From: Zonotrichia leucophrys gambelii
Taxonomy: Eukaryota > Chordata > Aves > Passeriformes > Passerellidae
Assembly: GCF_028769735.1 (NCBI RefSeq)
Contig: NW_026992282.1
Location: 124,001 to 188,000, forward strand
Direction of reading: 5' to 3'
Length of the DNA: 64,000 bases
Shown here: piece by piece, positions 36,121 through 47,730 of the stretch
Position numbering within the stretch: position 1 is the first letter of the stretch
Layout: every line of letters starts with the position of its first letter
Position numbers and translations under genes: made by a program
The notes under the pieces: generated by a model
What the model saw: the letters and a program-made list of their open reading frames with translations, nothing else
Database searches by the model: none
Told to the model about the DNA's origin: nothing

Positions 36121-36381
36121 TGTCCTCAAGTAGGTCCTGGATCAGTGGCTGCAGTCTTCACCTCTCTTCCAGGGAGAGTGGATATTGTCATACACAGACT
36201 GGATAGCTGTCATCAATTAATTTTATTACTATAGGTTTCATGTTCAATTTGCCTCAATTTTTTGTTTTTGCCCACACCATCTCATGAATATTGCCCTCAT
36301 CCTCTTTCCTTATTCAAGAAGTTTAACCACCATTTTTCCTTCCTCTGGGAGTACTCAAATGCTTAACTGCACTTGTAAATC

Positions 36382-36630
36382 TCACTCTAATAGATTGCAT
36401 CCTGCTTCTTGAACTAATAGAACATCCCCAATTCCTATTTTATTTGTTCCTTCAAACTTTATTTGCTTTATAACTGAGGCTTTGAACCTTCCTTTAGCAC
36501 CTACTACTTGCACAGTATCTTGACCCTTTTTGCACTCCTTTGGGATTCTACAAACACAAGTTCTTTCAGCCCCTGTGTCTACTAAGAATTCAAATTCCAC
36601 CTCCTGGAGATCTATTTTTAAAGATATCAA
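36382..36630 (-). pseudogene. pro: Protease of the old class I provirus
   Basis: An 83-codon piece with the catalytic motif FLVDTGAERT intact, followed by VVGAKGRFKAS and IGDVLLVQEAGCNLLE, the expected flap and C-terminal sequence of gamma-type proteases. Flanked by frameshifts on both sides. Confidence 0.8.
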
Positions 36631-36639
36631 GGGCTCCTG

Positions 36640-38154
36640 ATGGTATTCTGTCCACAGGAGGTAGAGCCCCTGACACCCCTAATCTTCTTTTTGCTGAGTC
36701 TCATAGACCCTCAGCTCCTTTTCCTTCTGGGGGAAATTCCTTCTAATATTCCCACTCTCTTTACAGAAAAAGCAAACTGGTCCTACATTCCCCTGTTTCC
36801 CAAGCTCGCCTTTTTGTGCCCAGTCCCAAGGAGCTGCATTTCCCTTCCATCTTCCCATACTTGGAATCTCCCTCCCTTACCTGGATTGTACTTTACATGC
36901 TGGTTTCGTTCCCTAATGGCAGTTACCATTACCTTGGCTTTTGCCTTGGCCTTCTCCTCATCCCTCTTTACATACTCCTTCTGTGCTTCCCTTAGAAGAT
37001 CCTCTAACCTCCTTTCTTGCCAACCATCTAACTTTTCTAACTTTCTCCATATATCTGGCGAGGCTTGAGTGACAAAATTTATCTTTAGTTAGACCTGTGT
37101 GGCCACTGTATCAGGGTCAACCCCTGAATATTGCCTCATATTCCTTCTCAGTCTTTCTAGCCACTCTGTTGGGGTTTTTTTCCTTCCTTTGCTGCTCATA
37201 AAAAGCTTTATGACCAGTTTAATTACGTGGAGACACCTCTTTGATACCTTTTGTAATCAATGTTCCATATTCCTCCATGTTTTGTCCGCCCCCCCCGCCC
37301 CATGCTGTTTTACTCCCAGGTAGGGTGCACTATGGGCATTTTCAGATCCCCAGGAGGTCCTTGCACACACTCCCTTTCCCATATCCATATCTCAGCCACT
37401 CGGATAATCTTTCTTCTGGTGTGAATAGCATGGTCATTATTGATTGCATCTCTTCCTATGTATAAATATTGGGCCCCAGAAACTGGTCTAACTGTTCCAC
37501 TAATCCAGTGAGGTCCTCTAGTAATGCTTTCAATTATTTCTGAACATTCTTACATCAGAAGAACTGAGAGGCACAGTTATAAATCTAATTCCTCCCTGTT
37601 CCCCACACACTGGGGTACACATTCCCTCAGGGGATATAATCCCACTGCTTGGTTCCCACCCCCTGATCTGCTTTCCTCTCATTGTGCCACCCTGTTTCTG
37701 GTGTTTTGACTAGGCCCATCAGGGGGTAGGGGAGATGCATCTGAGGCTATTGGACATGGAGGGGGTAAGTATTGTAATGGGTCCCATTCTTTATTTTCTG
37801 ATACCTTACACATGCTCACCTTTGAGGGTGAACTCTCCCTCCCACAGCAGGCATCACAGTCACTCTCTTCCTGATTGGTTTCCTACCTCTTATGTGGATG
37901 CTTAATACCTGACACATCAATCCTTTGTCTGACCCATATGTCGGCCAGTATACATAATCACTCCTAATTTTCCTTCTGGTCCATTCTACCATGCAATTCT
38001 GAATCACTTTGAGCTCATCCTTACCTCTGGTATTTGGGTCATATTTCCACCGGGCTAGTTTCCTTCCCAGTGGGCTATCTGGGGGTATACCTATTGGTAC
38101 TGCCTCAATTTCTACTCCTCCCCTTGGGGATTCCCTATTTGCCCATTGTCCCAT
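36640..38154 (-). pseudogene. gag: gag of the old class I provirus
   Basis: Matrix starts at ATG 38152-38154 with MGQW, the Gly-2 myristoylation signal used to reach the plasma membrane, then PPDSPLGRKLARW and a lysine/arginine-rich stretch, open for 112 codons to 37816. Further down, capsid and nucleocapsid sequence can be traced in broken frames to about 36640; no complete zinc knuckle was confirmed. Confidence 0.7.
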
Positions 38155-39487
38155 CCTGACCGGCCCATCAAAGGCCCTCCTCTGACAGAGCCCACCTTTC
38201 CAACCACAGGCCCTCTGGACAGAGCCTGCCTCTCTCAGAAGGGAAAAGGAAAGGGGGATGGGAAAAAAAGAAACAGGGGAAGGAGGAAAGAGAAGGAAAG
38301 GGAAGAGAGAGAAAGAACCTAAAAACTGTACTTCTCTTTTGACAAGTAAAAATAAAAAAAATTCTTACGATCCAGGGGCTTCCGTATTACCGGATTGGTC
38401 CCTGTGCTTCCTCTCCTCCTCGGTTCAATGCTCTGGTCCCCCGGTGGCACTCAGCTCCCTGTCCTGCCTGGCTCATCTCAGCTATGGCCAGCCCCTGGCC
38501 CAATTCACCTTGGCAGCTGCAGTCCCACTCGTGGCCCAACCTGGCTCAGCCTCAGCAACTCCACCATGTATAATTATCGATTATTGATTCGACGCAGTGG
38601 CTTCCATCCCGCTTCAAACCTAACTTGGTTTGTCTTCGGTAGCTCCGCTCACTCCACTTCAACTCGGAGGCTCTGCCCACACCAGTTCGGCTTAGCAGCT
38701 GCAGTCCTGCCCCTGGCCTGGCTCGGCTCAGCCTCAGTGGCTCTGCCTGCCCCAGTTTGGCTCGGCTCAGCAGCCAGGCCAGCCTGACCCCCTTGGTTCA
38801 GCAGCTCTGCCCTGACACAACTTGGCTTGATGGCCAGACTGCCCTGACCCCCCTGGCTCGGCAGCACAAAGACTGCTGCACCAGCCCCTGGGTAACCCCC
38901 TGCAGCAAACCCCTCGGCGGTCACCCCAGTTCCAGCCCAGCTTCAGCTGGCCCTGGACATTACAGCACTGGCTGTGCCCCAGAGGCTGCCCCCGCTCTGA
39001 GCACTGCGCAAGCCACCATGTTATGTGGAGCTCACAGGCTCCCTTGGTGTGTGCTGGATGGGAATCCCGCCCTGGGTCCCCATCCCGGCACAAACACGGT
39101 CCCCACAAACCCTTCAATCCTACATGTCCCTCCAGCCATGGGGTCCTTTTCTATGGGATCCTCGCTTTCCTCCCCACTATGCGTGCCACTGTTTCTTTTT
39201 CCTTTCTACCGTCCAATATCCTGACGCTTCAAGGGACCAGGATGGATCCAGTACATTACTAGAGTGAAGCTCACTTTCATATACTGGAATTACAGAGTCA
39301 CAATCTGGCCAAAAATATTTATGTGGATGGCGCTCACCCCTCTTCCCCTCTTTTCTTTATCCAGTCTCCTGGTGTCTTTGGGCTTTCAACCCGCAAGCAC
39401 TGGTGGAACTGGGAGAGTCCAATAGACTCCGCCCAATCTGCGGCAGGGGATGCCCCTTTTGAAAAGTCCTAAGGACACCAGCTGTAT
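38155..39487 (-). other. 5' leader of the old class I provirus
   Basis: About 1.3 kb between primer site and gag start, long for a retroviral leader. 38400-38990 is GC-rich with GGCTCGGCTCAGC-type repeats, so a separate insertion or expansion is possible. No gene recognised. Confidence 0.4.
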
Positions 39488-39505
39488 TTCCTGGACGAGT
39501 CCCCA
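39488..39505 (-). other. Primer binding site, tRNA-Pro-like
   Basis: The minus strand reads TGGGGACTCGTCCAGGAA two bases after the LTR end. It matches the tRNA-Pro primer consensus at about 15 of 18 positions, in line with a gammaretrovirus-like element. Confidence 0.7.
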
Positions 39506-39507
39506 TT

Positions 39508-39932
39508 TGTGAGAAATGATGCTCACTTCCAAAAATTTAAAAGGATTATTAAAATCTTATCAAAAAATACAACAGAAGACTGAATACAGAAAATATTATG
39601 GCACCTCGAGCAAAGGATATTTTCCCACTATGTGCTCACCCACGCAATGGATATTTTGCCTTTTAACCCTTTAGCACCTCTCAAAATCTTGTTAATCAAC
39701 TCTTTCTTCACTGTCCAGTGGTGGAGGTCACTTCCTTACATCTGGATTGGAGGTCAGGGGTTGCCATAGTACCAAGGTAACCCTCCCAAATACCCCAACT
39801 ACCAGGTAACCCTGTGATAACAACACAAGGAGGGTAAAACATAACTATAAATCTATAAAACTTGTCTTAACATATTTATTACATCTGCCTTTTAATTGTG
39901 AGACTCAACCCTGCCATTACTCATTTATCACA
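39508..39932 (-). mobile_element. 5' LTR of the old class I provirus
   Basis: Begins TGTGATAAATGAG at 39932 and ends TTTCTCACA at 39508 on the minus strand; partner of 31300-31720. Flanks of the two LTRs (TCCA against CCAT) do not give an exact duplication. Confidence 0.8.
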
Positions 39933-40960
39933 CCATTATTTCAAAACTGCTTCCTGTTTCACCCGGACTGTCCCTGCAGAGGAACAGGACATCTTTCAGG
40001 CACTTCCATAAGCTCCAGCTTCTCATTTCATTGTGAGTCTGGGATAGAAATGGCCATATCAAGAAGGAGAAAAGCAGAGGAAATTGATTGGAAATTCTTA
40101 GAAAAAAATACCCTTCTCACAGGCAAGGTTCACCAAGTCATTCCCTGCATTTCTCCTTTTCAGATCCTTTCAGTCTTCTACTCTGGGAGATGCAGCTTCT
40201 TCTGCTGCTTATCATGAAGTGATTGTGCTCTTGATTTATACCAGCATGAGATATGTACAATCATTTAAACTGAAAACAGAAAGAAACTGCCTCTGACAAC
40301 CAATTTTCTCATTCTAGATCACTTTCCAGGTGTCTATGGAGGTATGTGAATGATTATCACACAACTCTCCATTTCTGGCTGCACCTTCTGGAGATTCTTT
40401 CTCTGAATTCAGTCAGGCTTGCATTCCCCAACAAGTCCTGGTACCACCTCCTGTTTTCCAAGGTTGGAACAGCCACAATGAAAACCTCACCAATGACACA
40501 ACTCCCCAGTCCACCAGGAAAATAAAAGGACAAGCTGTCAAGTTTTCCAAACATTTGTCTTGCTTTGCTGCAAGAGTCCTGCTGCATGCACAGTGTGGAA
40601 AGCCAAGAGCAGCTGCAGTTGATGTCACATCTTGTGACAGGAGCTCGACCTCATTCTCCAGGAAAGGTTCTTGAGAAGAGCAGACAGGACTGTGGAGAAG
40701 ATTCCTGGAAAACTGAACCAGCTTTCCAGAAGTGAAATGAAAATGGAAAGAAATCACCTGAAATGTTTTCCTCTATTTATTTCTATGCTCCTGTTTTCCA
40801 TCTTGCACTACTTCTCCATGTCATGAATTCCAAATGCATCTCACCTCTAAGATCAATGACTTAGTGAGTTTTGAGACACCAAATCCTGACTGACACAGTT
40901 TGATTCCCTGTATTTGTTGGAAACAATGCTGGGCCATCAGTGCAGTGCTTGGTCAGCACA
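39933..40960. other. Unassigned sequence
   Basis: AT-rich to about 40900; short frames only, no motif. No LTR termini recognised. Confidence 0.3.
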
Positions 40961-41146
40961 AATTCTGCAGGCAGGGAATGTGCCCCGGCAGTGTGTGACC
41001 CTCAGCAGGGACAATGCTCAGCAATCCTGCAGGCAGGGAATGTGCCCCGGCAGTGTGTGACCCTCAGCAGGGACAATGCTCAGCAATCCTGCAGGCAGGG
41101 AATGTGCCCCGGCAGTGTGTGACCCTCAGCAGGGACAATGCTCGGC
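40961..41146. repeat. Triplicated 62-bp tandem repeat
   Basis: Three copies at 40961-41022, 41023-41084 and 41085-41146. Copies 1 and 2 differ at one base (AATTCTGCAG against AATCCTGCAG) and copy 3 differs only near its end (CTCGGC). Near-identity indicates a recent expansion. 62 is not a multiple of three, so a coding repeat is unlikely. Confidence 0.9.
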
Positions 41147-42549
41147 AGCGTTGCTGTGCTCGGTCTCCATGGAACCATGCCAGGAGCAGCTGCTGAGCTC
41201 AGAAGCCATCGCAGCCCCCGCCCTGCTCCAGAGCCCCTTGGCAGGGTGGGCTCCTGCCCTGGCTCTGTGTGCCAGGAGCCGGCAGCGCTGGGTGCAGGGA
41301 GCCCAGGGAGGGCACAGAAACGCTGGGTGAGAAATGCTGGGGCACAGCGAGATGGGCGAGTGCAGCCGGCCAGGGCAGAGGAGCAGCACGCACAGGGGGC
41401 ACAGCCTGCAGGACACGGAGGAGAAAACAACAAACATGTCCAGGAGGAGAAAACAACAAACTGCTCAGGAGGGTGGAGAACAAATTTTTAGTTGCAAACT
41501 TCAGAGAATGACGTACTTAGGAAAACTTAAACAGCATTGAATTACAGTAAAGCACTTGACAAAGCACTGACTTCGCAAACTCTAACCCGTCCAACTTCAA
41601 GTTATACAGATTTTGATAAAAGGAAGTCAGGAGAAGAGAGAGAGGGAGACAGAGATCCACAGTCAGTCTTGGATCTCAGCTGTTGTGAGCTCCAGGGCCG
41701 GGGGACATGTCAGTGTCACACCCGTGTCACAGCCAGACCTGCTCTGGTCCCTCTCCCAGGTGGGGTTTTTGGGGTGCCAGGGGCTTGGCAGCCACTTTGG
41801 GGCTGCACCAGAGGCTGCAGTGGCTGGGGTGGGGCAGTGACCACCCCACCTATGCAGAACTCTCCCTGCCCCAAACACACACTGGAGATGTCTGGGGCTG
41901 TTCATCATTTCTCTGCTCTCCAGCACCGAGGCAACAGACTCTGGCTACAGCTCTGAGCTCGTGCCCAAGGCAACCACCCCTGGCAATGGGGCTCCATGGA
42001 GCTGCTCTCAGGAAACCCCCAAGAGCTGGGGAGTGCCCCAAAACTACCTCAGAAACATGAGATACTCCAAAATCTCTTCAGGAATGTGGATTATTCAAGA
42101 ACTCACTCAGTAAAGGGCTTCCTCTCCCTTCATCATCCCCAAACTTTGGCTGTCTCATTCCAGACCCCAGCCCACCTCCCCAGTCCCAACCCCAACCCAT
42201 CCCACTCCTCGTGGACATCATGACTCCCTTCCCAAGCCATATTTCCCCCATTTCCCACCTCCCAAACCCCATCCCACCCATCCTGCCCCACCTAATGCCC
42301 ATGTCAAGCCTCCTGATTTGAAGGTCACTTTGCTCAATCCCCTTCCAACCCCATTCCACACCAAAGAGCTGTGGAATCCAGGAATTTTGGGGTGGGATTG
42401 AGTAGTTTTCAGTGGCATTGAGGTGACAGATTGAACCCTCTTGTCTCTTTCAGTGCCAAGAAAGGGAAACAAGTACATCAAATACCCCCAAATTCTCCCA
42501 ATTATCTCCTTGAATCCCAGATTGCCCTGAAACACAAGTAAAAAGTGAG
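41147..42549. other. 3' flank of zinc-finger locus B
   Basis: 41950-42000 shares the CAAGGCAACCACCCCTGGCA block with 17205 near locus A. 42120-42350 is a pyrimidine-rich run of CCCAACCCC and CCCATCC type. No gene recognised. Confidence 0.35.
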
Positions 42550-43729
42550 GCTTTAGATGCCATTGATGAATTTATTGAGTTTTACCCCAATTTCCTCTGT
42601 TTTAAAGGGATGAAGATGAATCCAAAGAAAATTAGGGTCAAAACAAAAGAATATCCAGCCGCCTTCCCAATGCAGATCACAAGGAATGTGGGTCACCAGG
42701 GTTCTGACCATTGTGGGTCCTCCCATGGGGGATGAAGCTGGAGCAGTGCATGAAGCTCTTTCTGCAGTTGGAGCACTCGCAGAGCTGCCCTTACCGGTGC
42801 CTCCGTTGGTGTTGAGTAAAGAATGAGCAGTCTGAGAAGCTCTTCCCACACTGGCGACACTCGTAGGGCCTCTCCCCAGTGTGGATGCGCCGGTGGGTGA
42901 TGAGGGTGGAGTTGTGCCTGAAGCCCATCCCGCAGTCGGGGCAGCAGAAGGGCCTCTCCTCGGTGTGAATGCGCTCATGTACAAGGAGGTGGGTGCTGGT
43001 GTGAAACCTCTTCTGACACTTGGGACACTCGTAGGGCCTCTCCCCAGTGTGGAACCTCTGGTGGACAACCAGGTCAGACCTGTGGCTGAAGTTCATCCCA
43101 CATTCCAAGCACTCGTACGGCCGTTCCCCAGTGTGGATCCTCTGGTGGCAGATCAGGTTGAATCTCTTCCTGAAGCTCTTCCCACACTCCAAGCACTCAT
43201 AGGGCCTCTCGCTGGCATGAAGCTGCTCATGGGCCACCAGCTCTGAGCTCTGGCTGAAGCTCTGTCCACCTTCCTGGTTCAGGGTGGGTCTTTCCTCCTC
43301 AGAGCACCCTGGGCTGGGTTTGCAGCCCCTCCTTGTGCGGGATTGCCGGGGCTTTTCCTCCCCATTGGGTTCCTGCACTGTGGAGTCACTCAAAGCGGCC
43401 TCTTCCATGAGGTTCTGCTGTGGGGATTTTTCCTCCCTGGTCTCCATCCTCAGCTCCTTCTCTGGGGGAGGAAGAACAAGGAGAGGATGGGATTTGCCTC
43501 CATGCCACCCAAAAGGGGAAGGAGATCCCCCCAGTGCATCCCCAGCAGGATGGGGTTGACAGCAGGGTTGTCCAGCAGCCGGGGGCTGTGCTGGGCTGGG
43601 GAATGGAGCAGGAGAGAGGGGGAAAGGGGCACTGACTTCCTCCTCACCTGCCTGGGTGTCCCGGGGCATCTTCCTCTTCCTCCAAGCCTTCTCCTCCTCC
43701 ATATTGCCAAGGTTTGGGAATGGGAAATC
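42550..43729 (-). CDS. C2H2 zinc-finger protein, copy B (241 aa predicted)
   Basis: Predicted nuclear DNA-binding protein. Exon 2 (43729-43648) follows acceptor CCCAAACCCCAG; ATG at 43702-43700 starts [18 protein letters not shown]. Donor GTGAGG follows 43648. Exon 3 follows acceptor CTCCCCCAG at 43461 and is read in phase to TAA at 42791-42793, so coding is join(43702-43648, 43461-42791). Exon 3 has an acidic and Gln-rich linker, a finger relic lacking its cysteines ([18 protein letters not shown]), then five intact CX2CX12HX3H fingers with [12 protein letters not shown] linkers. A further finger lies beyond the stop ([10 protein letters not shown]) and is also outside the frame in copy A. 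AATAAA at 42577-42572 marks the likely 3' end. No KRAB or SCAN domain was seen. The frame is open, unlike copy A. Which DNA it binds is unknown. Confidence 0.75.
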
Positions 43730-44544
43730 CTGGGGTTTGGGGAAAAACAAGGTGCGAATGCCTTGGGTTGGGGATTCCTCCCACCCAAGTCCATCACTTG
43801 AAGTCATCTGGTGTCCATAAAAACCTTCAAAAATCAAGAGTGAATCAAAAAAAGCCACCAGGATTTTCCCATTTCCAGTCTCTGGGGTTCTGGTGGTCCC
43901 CTGTCTCAGGGCTGTTGGAGATCCCATGGGCACTGGGGATCTCCCCTCTCCAGGGTCCTGCTTAGGGATGCTGGGGGGTTTTGGGGTCCCCTTCTCCAGC
44001 CTCACCCCAGTCCTGTCACTAGGGGCTCTCCCCTCTTCCCACCACCCTGTCCTGGTTTAGGGCAAATTTGGGAGAAAATCTCCAAAAGCGTTTCCTCTAG
44101 AAAGCAGATTCAAGCGGCCCCTCCTCCAACCAGATTGAGAAAATATTTCCATGGAGAAAAGGGGAAAAAACCTGTTTATTTAACAGGCAAAGCATTCACC
44201 AGCACAAAAAAATGAACAATATGAAACCATAAAATCTCTTGCCGCTCCAAAAGAGGTGACAAACTCAGAAAAATCCCCTCTGTGGGCTGTAGCTTGGATC
44301 ACTCAGTCTCTTATCAGTCTCTTATCAGTCTGTTAACGGCCCCTCCAGCACTGGAGCTGCCGCGGCCCAGGCTCAGCCTGGTGGGCCACAGGTGTGAGCT
44401 GCCAGTGGTGTTCTGGGTGTTCAGTCCAGAGCAGGTTTAAACAGCTCCAAAGAAAAAGAAAAACCACAGTTGGAGGAACTTCTCTGCCTCAGCAAGCTAA
44501 AACTAACTAAAAGCAAAGGAGAGCTCTGTCCTGCTGTCTGTCCA
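43730..44544 (-). other. Intron 1 of locus B, part homologous to locus A
   Basis: Matches 11995-12820 in inverted orientation. The exon 3 frame appears open far upstream through this intron to 44005, but the splice signals and the match with copy A show it is intronic. Confidence 0.55.
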
Positions 44545-45010
44545 ACTGCAGACAACTGATACCTTAGGTTTTAAATTTTTGCATTCTGTTTTGATGTGCA
44601 GCTTTTAGTTTTATATTAAGTGTTAATGGGATCTTTTCACAGGGTGGTGAAGACACAACAATCCTGTTCTAGCTGGAGACTCAAGGACAATCTCTTAAAA
44701 CTTCAGGCCCAAAGCATAAACAATGTGAAAAGAGGACAGCAGGCATGCAAGCAAGGAAGATGTAACTTCATCATTTGAAACTATTAATTGAGCAGATAAC
44801 TTCTATATACAAATGGACTAAAACTTGTTTAAATGTGAGATCTCATGACCAAGCCCTCTTTTGCTCCCATCTTGGAGCCATCCAGGCAGAACCACAGCTA
44901 TGGCTCCTCTGCTGCCAGGGTGTGGCCTTTAAAGGCACTTCAATAAAAATCAACTTTATTCCTCTTAACTCCATGTGGCCTCTGTTCCAGCTCCTTAAGG
45001 CATCACAACA
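44545..45010 (+). mobile_element. 466-bp insertion in locus B intron, LTR-like
   Basis: Flanked by GTCCA at 44540-44544 and 45011-45015. The inverted paralogue near 12000 has the same flanks joined with one copy, so this is an insertion with a five-base target duplication. It ends CATCACAACA and has an AATAAA signal near 44943 in the plus orientation, as in an LTR; its left end ACTGCAGACAAC lacks the usual TG. Confidence 0.75.
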
Positions 45011-45119
45011 GTCCAGGACCCGGAATGTGGAGGAGTGAGTGCAGCGTATGAAAACAAACTACTGCTCTTCCTCCTCCCCTTCGCCCTCAGAACCAGCATT
45101 AAAGGTGTAGAACTCATTT

Positions 45120-46080
45120 CTGGGCTAAACAGACCGATGGGGTACGAGCATCATAAAGTCACCCCAGGACACCCCTGTCAGGGTCAGGGGGTCCCGTCCC
45201 CGCCTCATCTCCGGGCTGCCGGGGGTCCCCCAGCTCCGGTATCGCCCCTTCCCCTCTCCCTGCCCCGGGGGTCCCCCGTTCCACAGCCCCAGCTCTCAAA
45301 GGGATCCCCAAAACCAATGTCCCACCCCGTCGGTACCGGGCCATCCCCACGTGGACCCCCCGGGACCCTCCCGAGGGGCGATCGCGGCTCCTCTCCCCCG
45401 GAAAAGCTCCTCTGAGGGAGCCCGGAGATATCCGGGGGTCGAGTCCGGCATCTGCCGGCTCGAACCCTCTCCAAAAAATCCTCCCGGAGACCCCTGGCTG
45501 GAGCCGAGGCGAGCTCGGCCTCCGCCCTCACCTGCGGCTCGGGGCTGGGGGCGATGCTCCCGGGGCAGGGGGTGCTGCAGGCTCGGCGCGCGGGCGCTGC
45601 GAGCGCCGCGATTCTCCCGCTCCCGCTGCTGCTCCTCCTGTCCCTCCCCTTCCTCCCGCATTTCCTTCGCTCCCAGCCCGGACCCCCCTTTCCCACCGCT
45701 CTGCCCCGCGGCCCCGCAGCACCGGCTGCTGGGTGGGGGAGCCCCCGATCGGCCCCAGGGCTGGGCAGGGGGCCCGGGGACCCCCCCGGGGCGGATCCGT
45801 CCCCCCGGCCCGAGCCCCGAATTCCGCTCCGGGGCCGCCGGGCTCTGCGGGTCCGCCTGGCAACCGGCGAGTCATCGGCGGGAAAAGCTCTGGTTGGCAG
45901 GAAATTGTTCAGCGCGTCATCTGATTGGCTGAAATTGTAAAGGCGCTGCGCCCTGCGAGTGTCCCCGGGAGGTACACGGTCTTGGGCCGGAGCCTTTTCA
46001 TATTTCTTTCTCTCTGAGAACATTTCTGATTTATTTCTCTCCCTCACTCCTTTCCATTTCTTGTTCAGTACAATCCAAGT
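45120..46080 (-). promoter_or_regulatory. CpG-island promoter and first exon of locus B
   Basis: Inverted close copy of 10890-11960. Contains a plus-strand ATTGGCT CCAAT element near 45925 and CpG-rich sequence. The first exon ends at 45532, followed by donor GTGAGG. Frames of 115-280 codons cross the region because of its GC content. Whether exon 1 contributes coding sequence is not decided; translation from the ATG in exon 2 fits both splice phases best. Confidence 0.65.
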
Positions 46081-46129
46081 TCGAGCAGATCCGCAGGTTG
46101 CGTTCCCATGGTCTCATTTGCACCTTCGC

Positions 46130-46316
46130 TCAGGTGTGAGAAGGTCAGAGCCCCCCCCAGCCCGAGCACCCTCAGGGGTGAGAGGGACACAGAGCCCTGG
46201 TCCCCAGCCCTGCACAGGCATTGCCTGAGGCCAGAGGGATGGAGACCCCCCAAGCATCCCCAGGGTGAAGGGACAGAGACCCCTGAGCATCCCCTGGGCT
46301 GAGAGGGACAGAGACT
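46130..46316. repeat. Degenerate ~40-bp minisatellite, left of the solo LTR
   Basis: Same units as 13190-13640 (GAGGGACACAGAGCCCTGG and CAGCCCTGCACAGGCATT). Continues at 46724-46890 after the LTR. Confidence 0.7.
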
Positions 46317-46320
46317 GCCC

Positions 46321-46719
46321 TGAGACAGAGTAGGGATCCATCCTGAATTAGGTGAAGTGTCTAACAACGGTGAAAAGTCTGTGAGGCCAAAGCTGAAGGA
46401 AAAGCTCGCATGCCGAGACAGCAAGGAGACAGAGAAAGAAAAACAGAAAAGACCACGAGGTCAATTTGCCCCGACCTAGAAATTCCTTTGATAAAGAAGA
46501 ACTGGTGCTAAGTGTCATGCGGGATGAATATGTATGAATTTATTGTGAAACTGTATGCATATGCATTTGGAAGGGGGATAAAAGGAGGTCTGAAATTTTC
46601 AGGGGTACACATGCCTTTAGAGGAGAATTTTCTCCGTGTGCGCCCGGTGCCGTAAATAAACATACCGAGCTTTACCACTTTTATAAAGTTGTGAGGTTTC
46701 TTCTTTTCTCCGCAAAACA
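46321..46719 (+). mobile_element. Solo LTR with 4-bp target duplication
   Basis: Runs from TGAGACAGAGTAGG to CTCCGCAAAACA. GCCC flanks it at 46317-46320 and 46720-46723, and the broken minisatellite unit reads through when one copy is removed. TATA-like GGGGATAAAAGG near 46572 and AATAAA near 46656. A four-base duplication is typical of class I elements. Confidence 0.9.
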
Positions 46720-46723
46720 GCCC

Positions 46724-46890
46724 CGAGCACCCCCTGGCACAGGGGTGAGAGGGAGGGAGACCCCCCAGGCATTCCCTAGGGTGAGAATGATGGAGACCCC
46801 CTGGGAATGGCCTGGGGGTACAGGGACAGGGACAACTCCTCCAGCCCCTCCCAAGCATTCCCAGGGTATGAGGTACAGAGACCTCTCGAG
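46724..46890. repeat. Degenerate ~40-bp minisatellite, right of the solo LTR
   Basis: Continuation of the array at 46130-46316. Confidence 0.6.
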
Positions 46891-46916
46891 CAGCCACTGA
46901 CCACTTTGTTATAAAT

Positions 46917-47730
46917 GAGAAGCTTGACTAGGCCAATATTCAAGCAGCAATCAATTTACTAATTAATATGGTAAAGCATGAGCAATACAGCGCTGGGTAC
47001 GGTGGGGGAAGTTTTCCCTCCAACTGCACACTGATAATTGAGGGTTACAGGTATTTATAGGGGTATTCATCAGCTTTCTTAGCAGTTTCTATTCCCAATT
47101 TTTACATGCCAATTCTATACCTATTGTGAATTAATTTTTCTCAGGATGTATCCCAGAAAGGAGTATCCCCAGATTGTGATGGTTCGGTTTCCGAAAGAAG
47201 GAAGAAATCTCCCAGACGGTGTGGTCCAGATTCCAGATGTGGGTCCACCTTTTAATTGCAAGGACTATAAATCTCATAACAGTGATGTCCAGCTACACTT
47301 GGTCGAAACCATAAATCCTTGAGTTGATGTTCATCTTCCTTTCTCATGCTGCTTTTCACAGTTTTGTTAAGGTGTGAGATAAGCATGTTTCCTTTTATAT
47401 ATTCTAAAGCTATAGTTTCAAAGATCCTTACTACAAGCAGAATTCTCAAATTATACTTCAAAAGGGTTTTGTTACTGCAAAACTCTTTAAGGCTTATCTA
47501 CAAGCAGAAAGTTTCAGTCAAAAAGCAATATCCTAAAAGCATTAATTCAAATGCTCCTATATCACTTTAGATATATCAAGGATAATTACGAACAAAAGTT
47601 AGGTTCAAAGGCCTTCTTCCAAGCTTTGCTTTCCTCAGTAATTATTAGAATTCATCTTTATACCTGTCCCATGGTCGGTTTCCACACAAATTACCATCAC
47701 AAATACCACATTGCCTGTATGTACCTGACA
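46917..47730 (-). mobile_element. LTR-like sequence, probably with a second LTR inside
   Basis: Minus strand ends CTCATTTATAACA at 46917, similar to the TATAACA ends of other LTRs here. Within it, 47175-47701 has mirrored ends TGTGATGGT and ACCATCACA and may be a separate LTR; if it is removed, the outer element would start TGTCAGGTACATAC at 47730. No target duplications confirm either boundary. Confidence 0.4.

Noticed and set aside
31300..39932. Exact target-site duplication for the old provirus
   Set aside because: The flanks TCCA and CCAT overlap only with an offset, so no duplication can be claimed.
42791..44005. 404-codon single-exon zinc-finger frame
   Set aside because: The part above 43461 crosses clear splice donor and acceptor sites shared with copy A; the spliced 241-codon reading is better supported.
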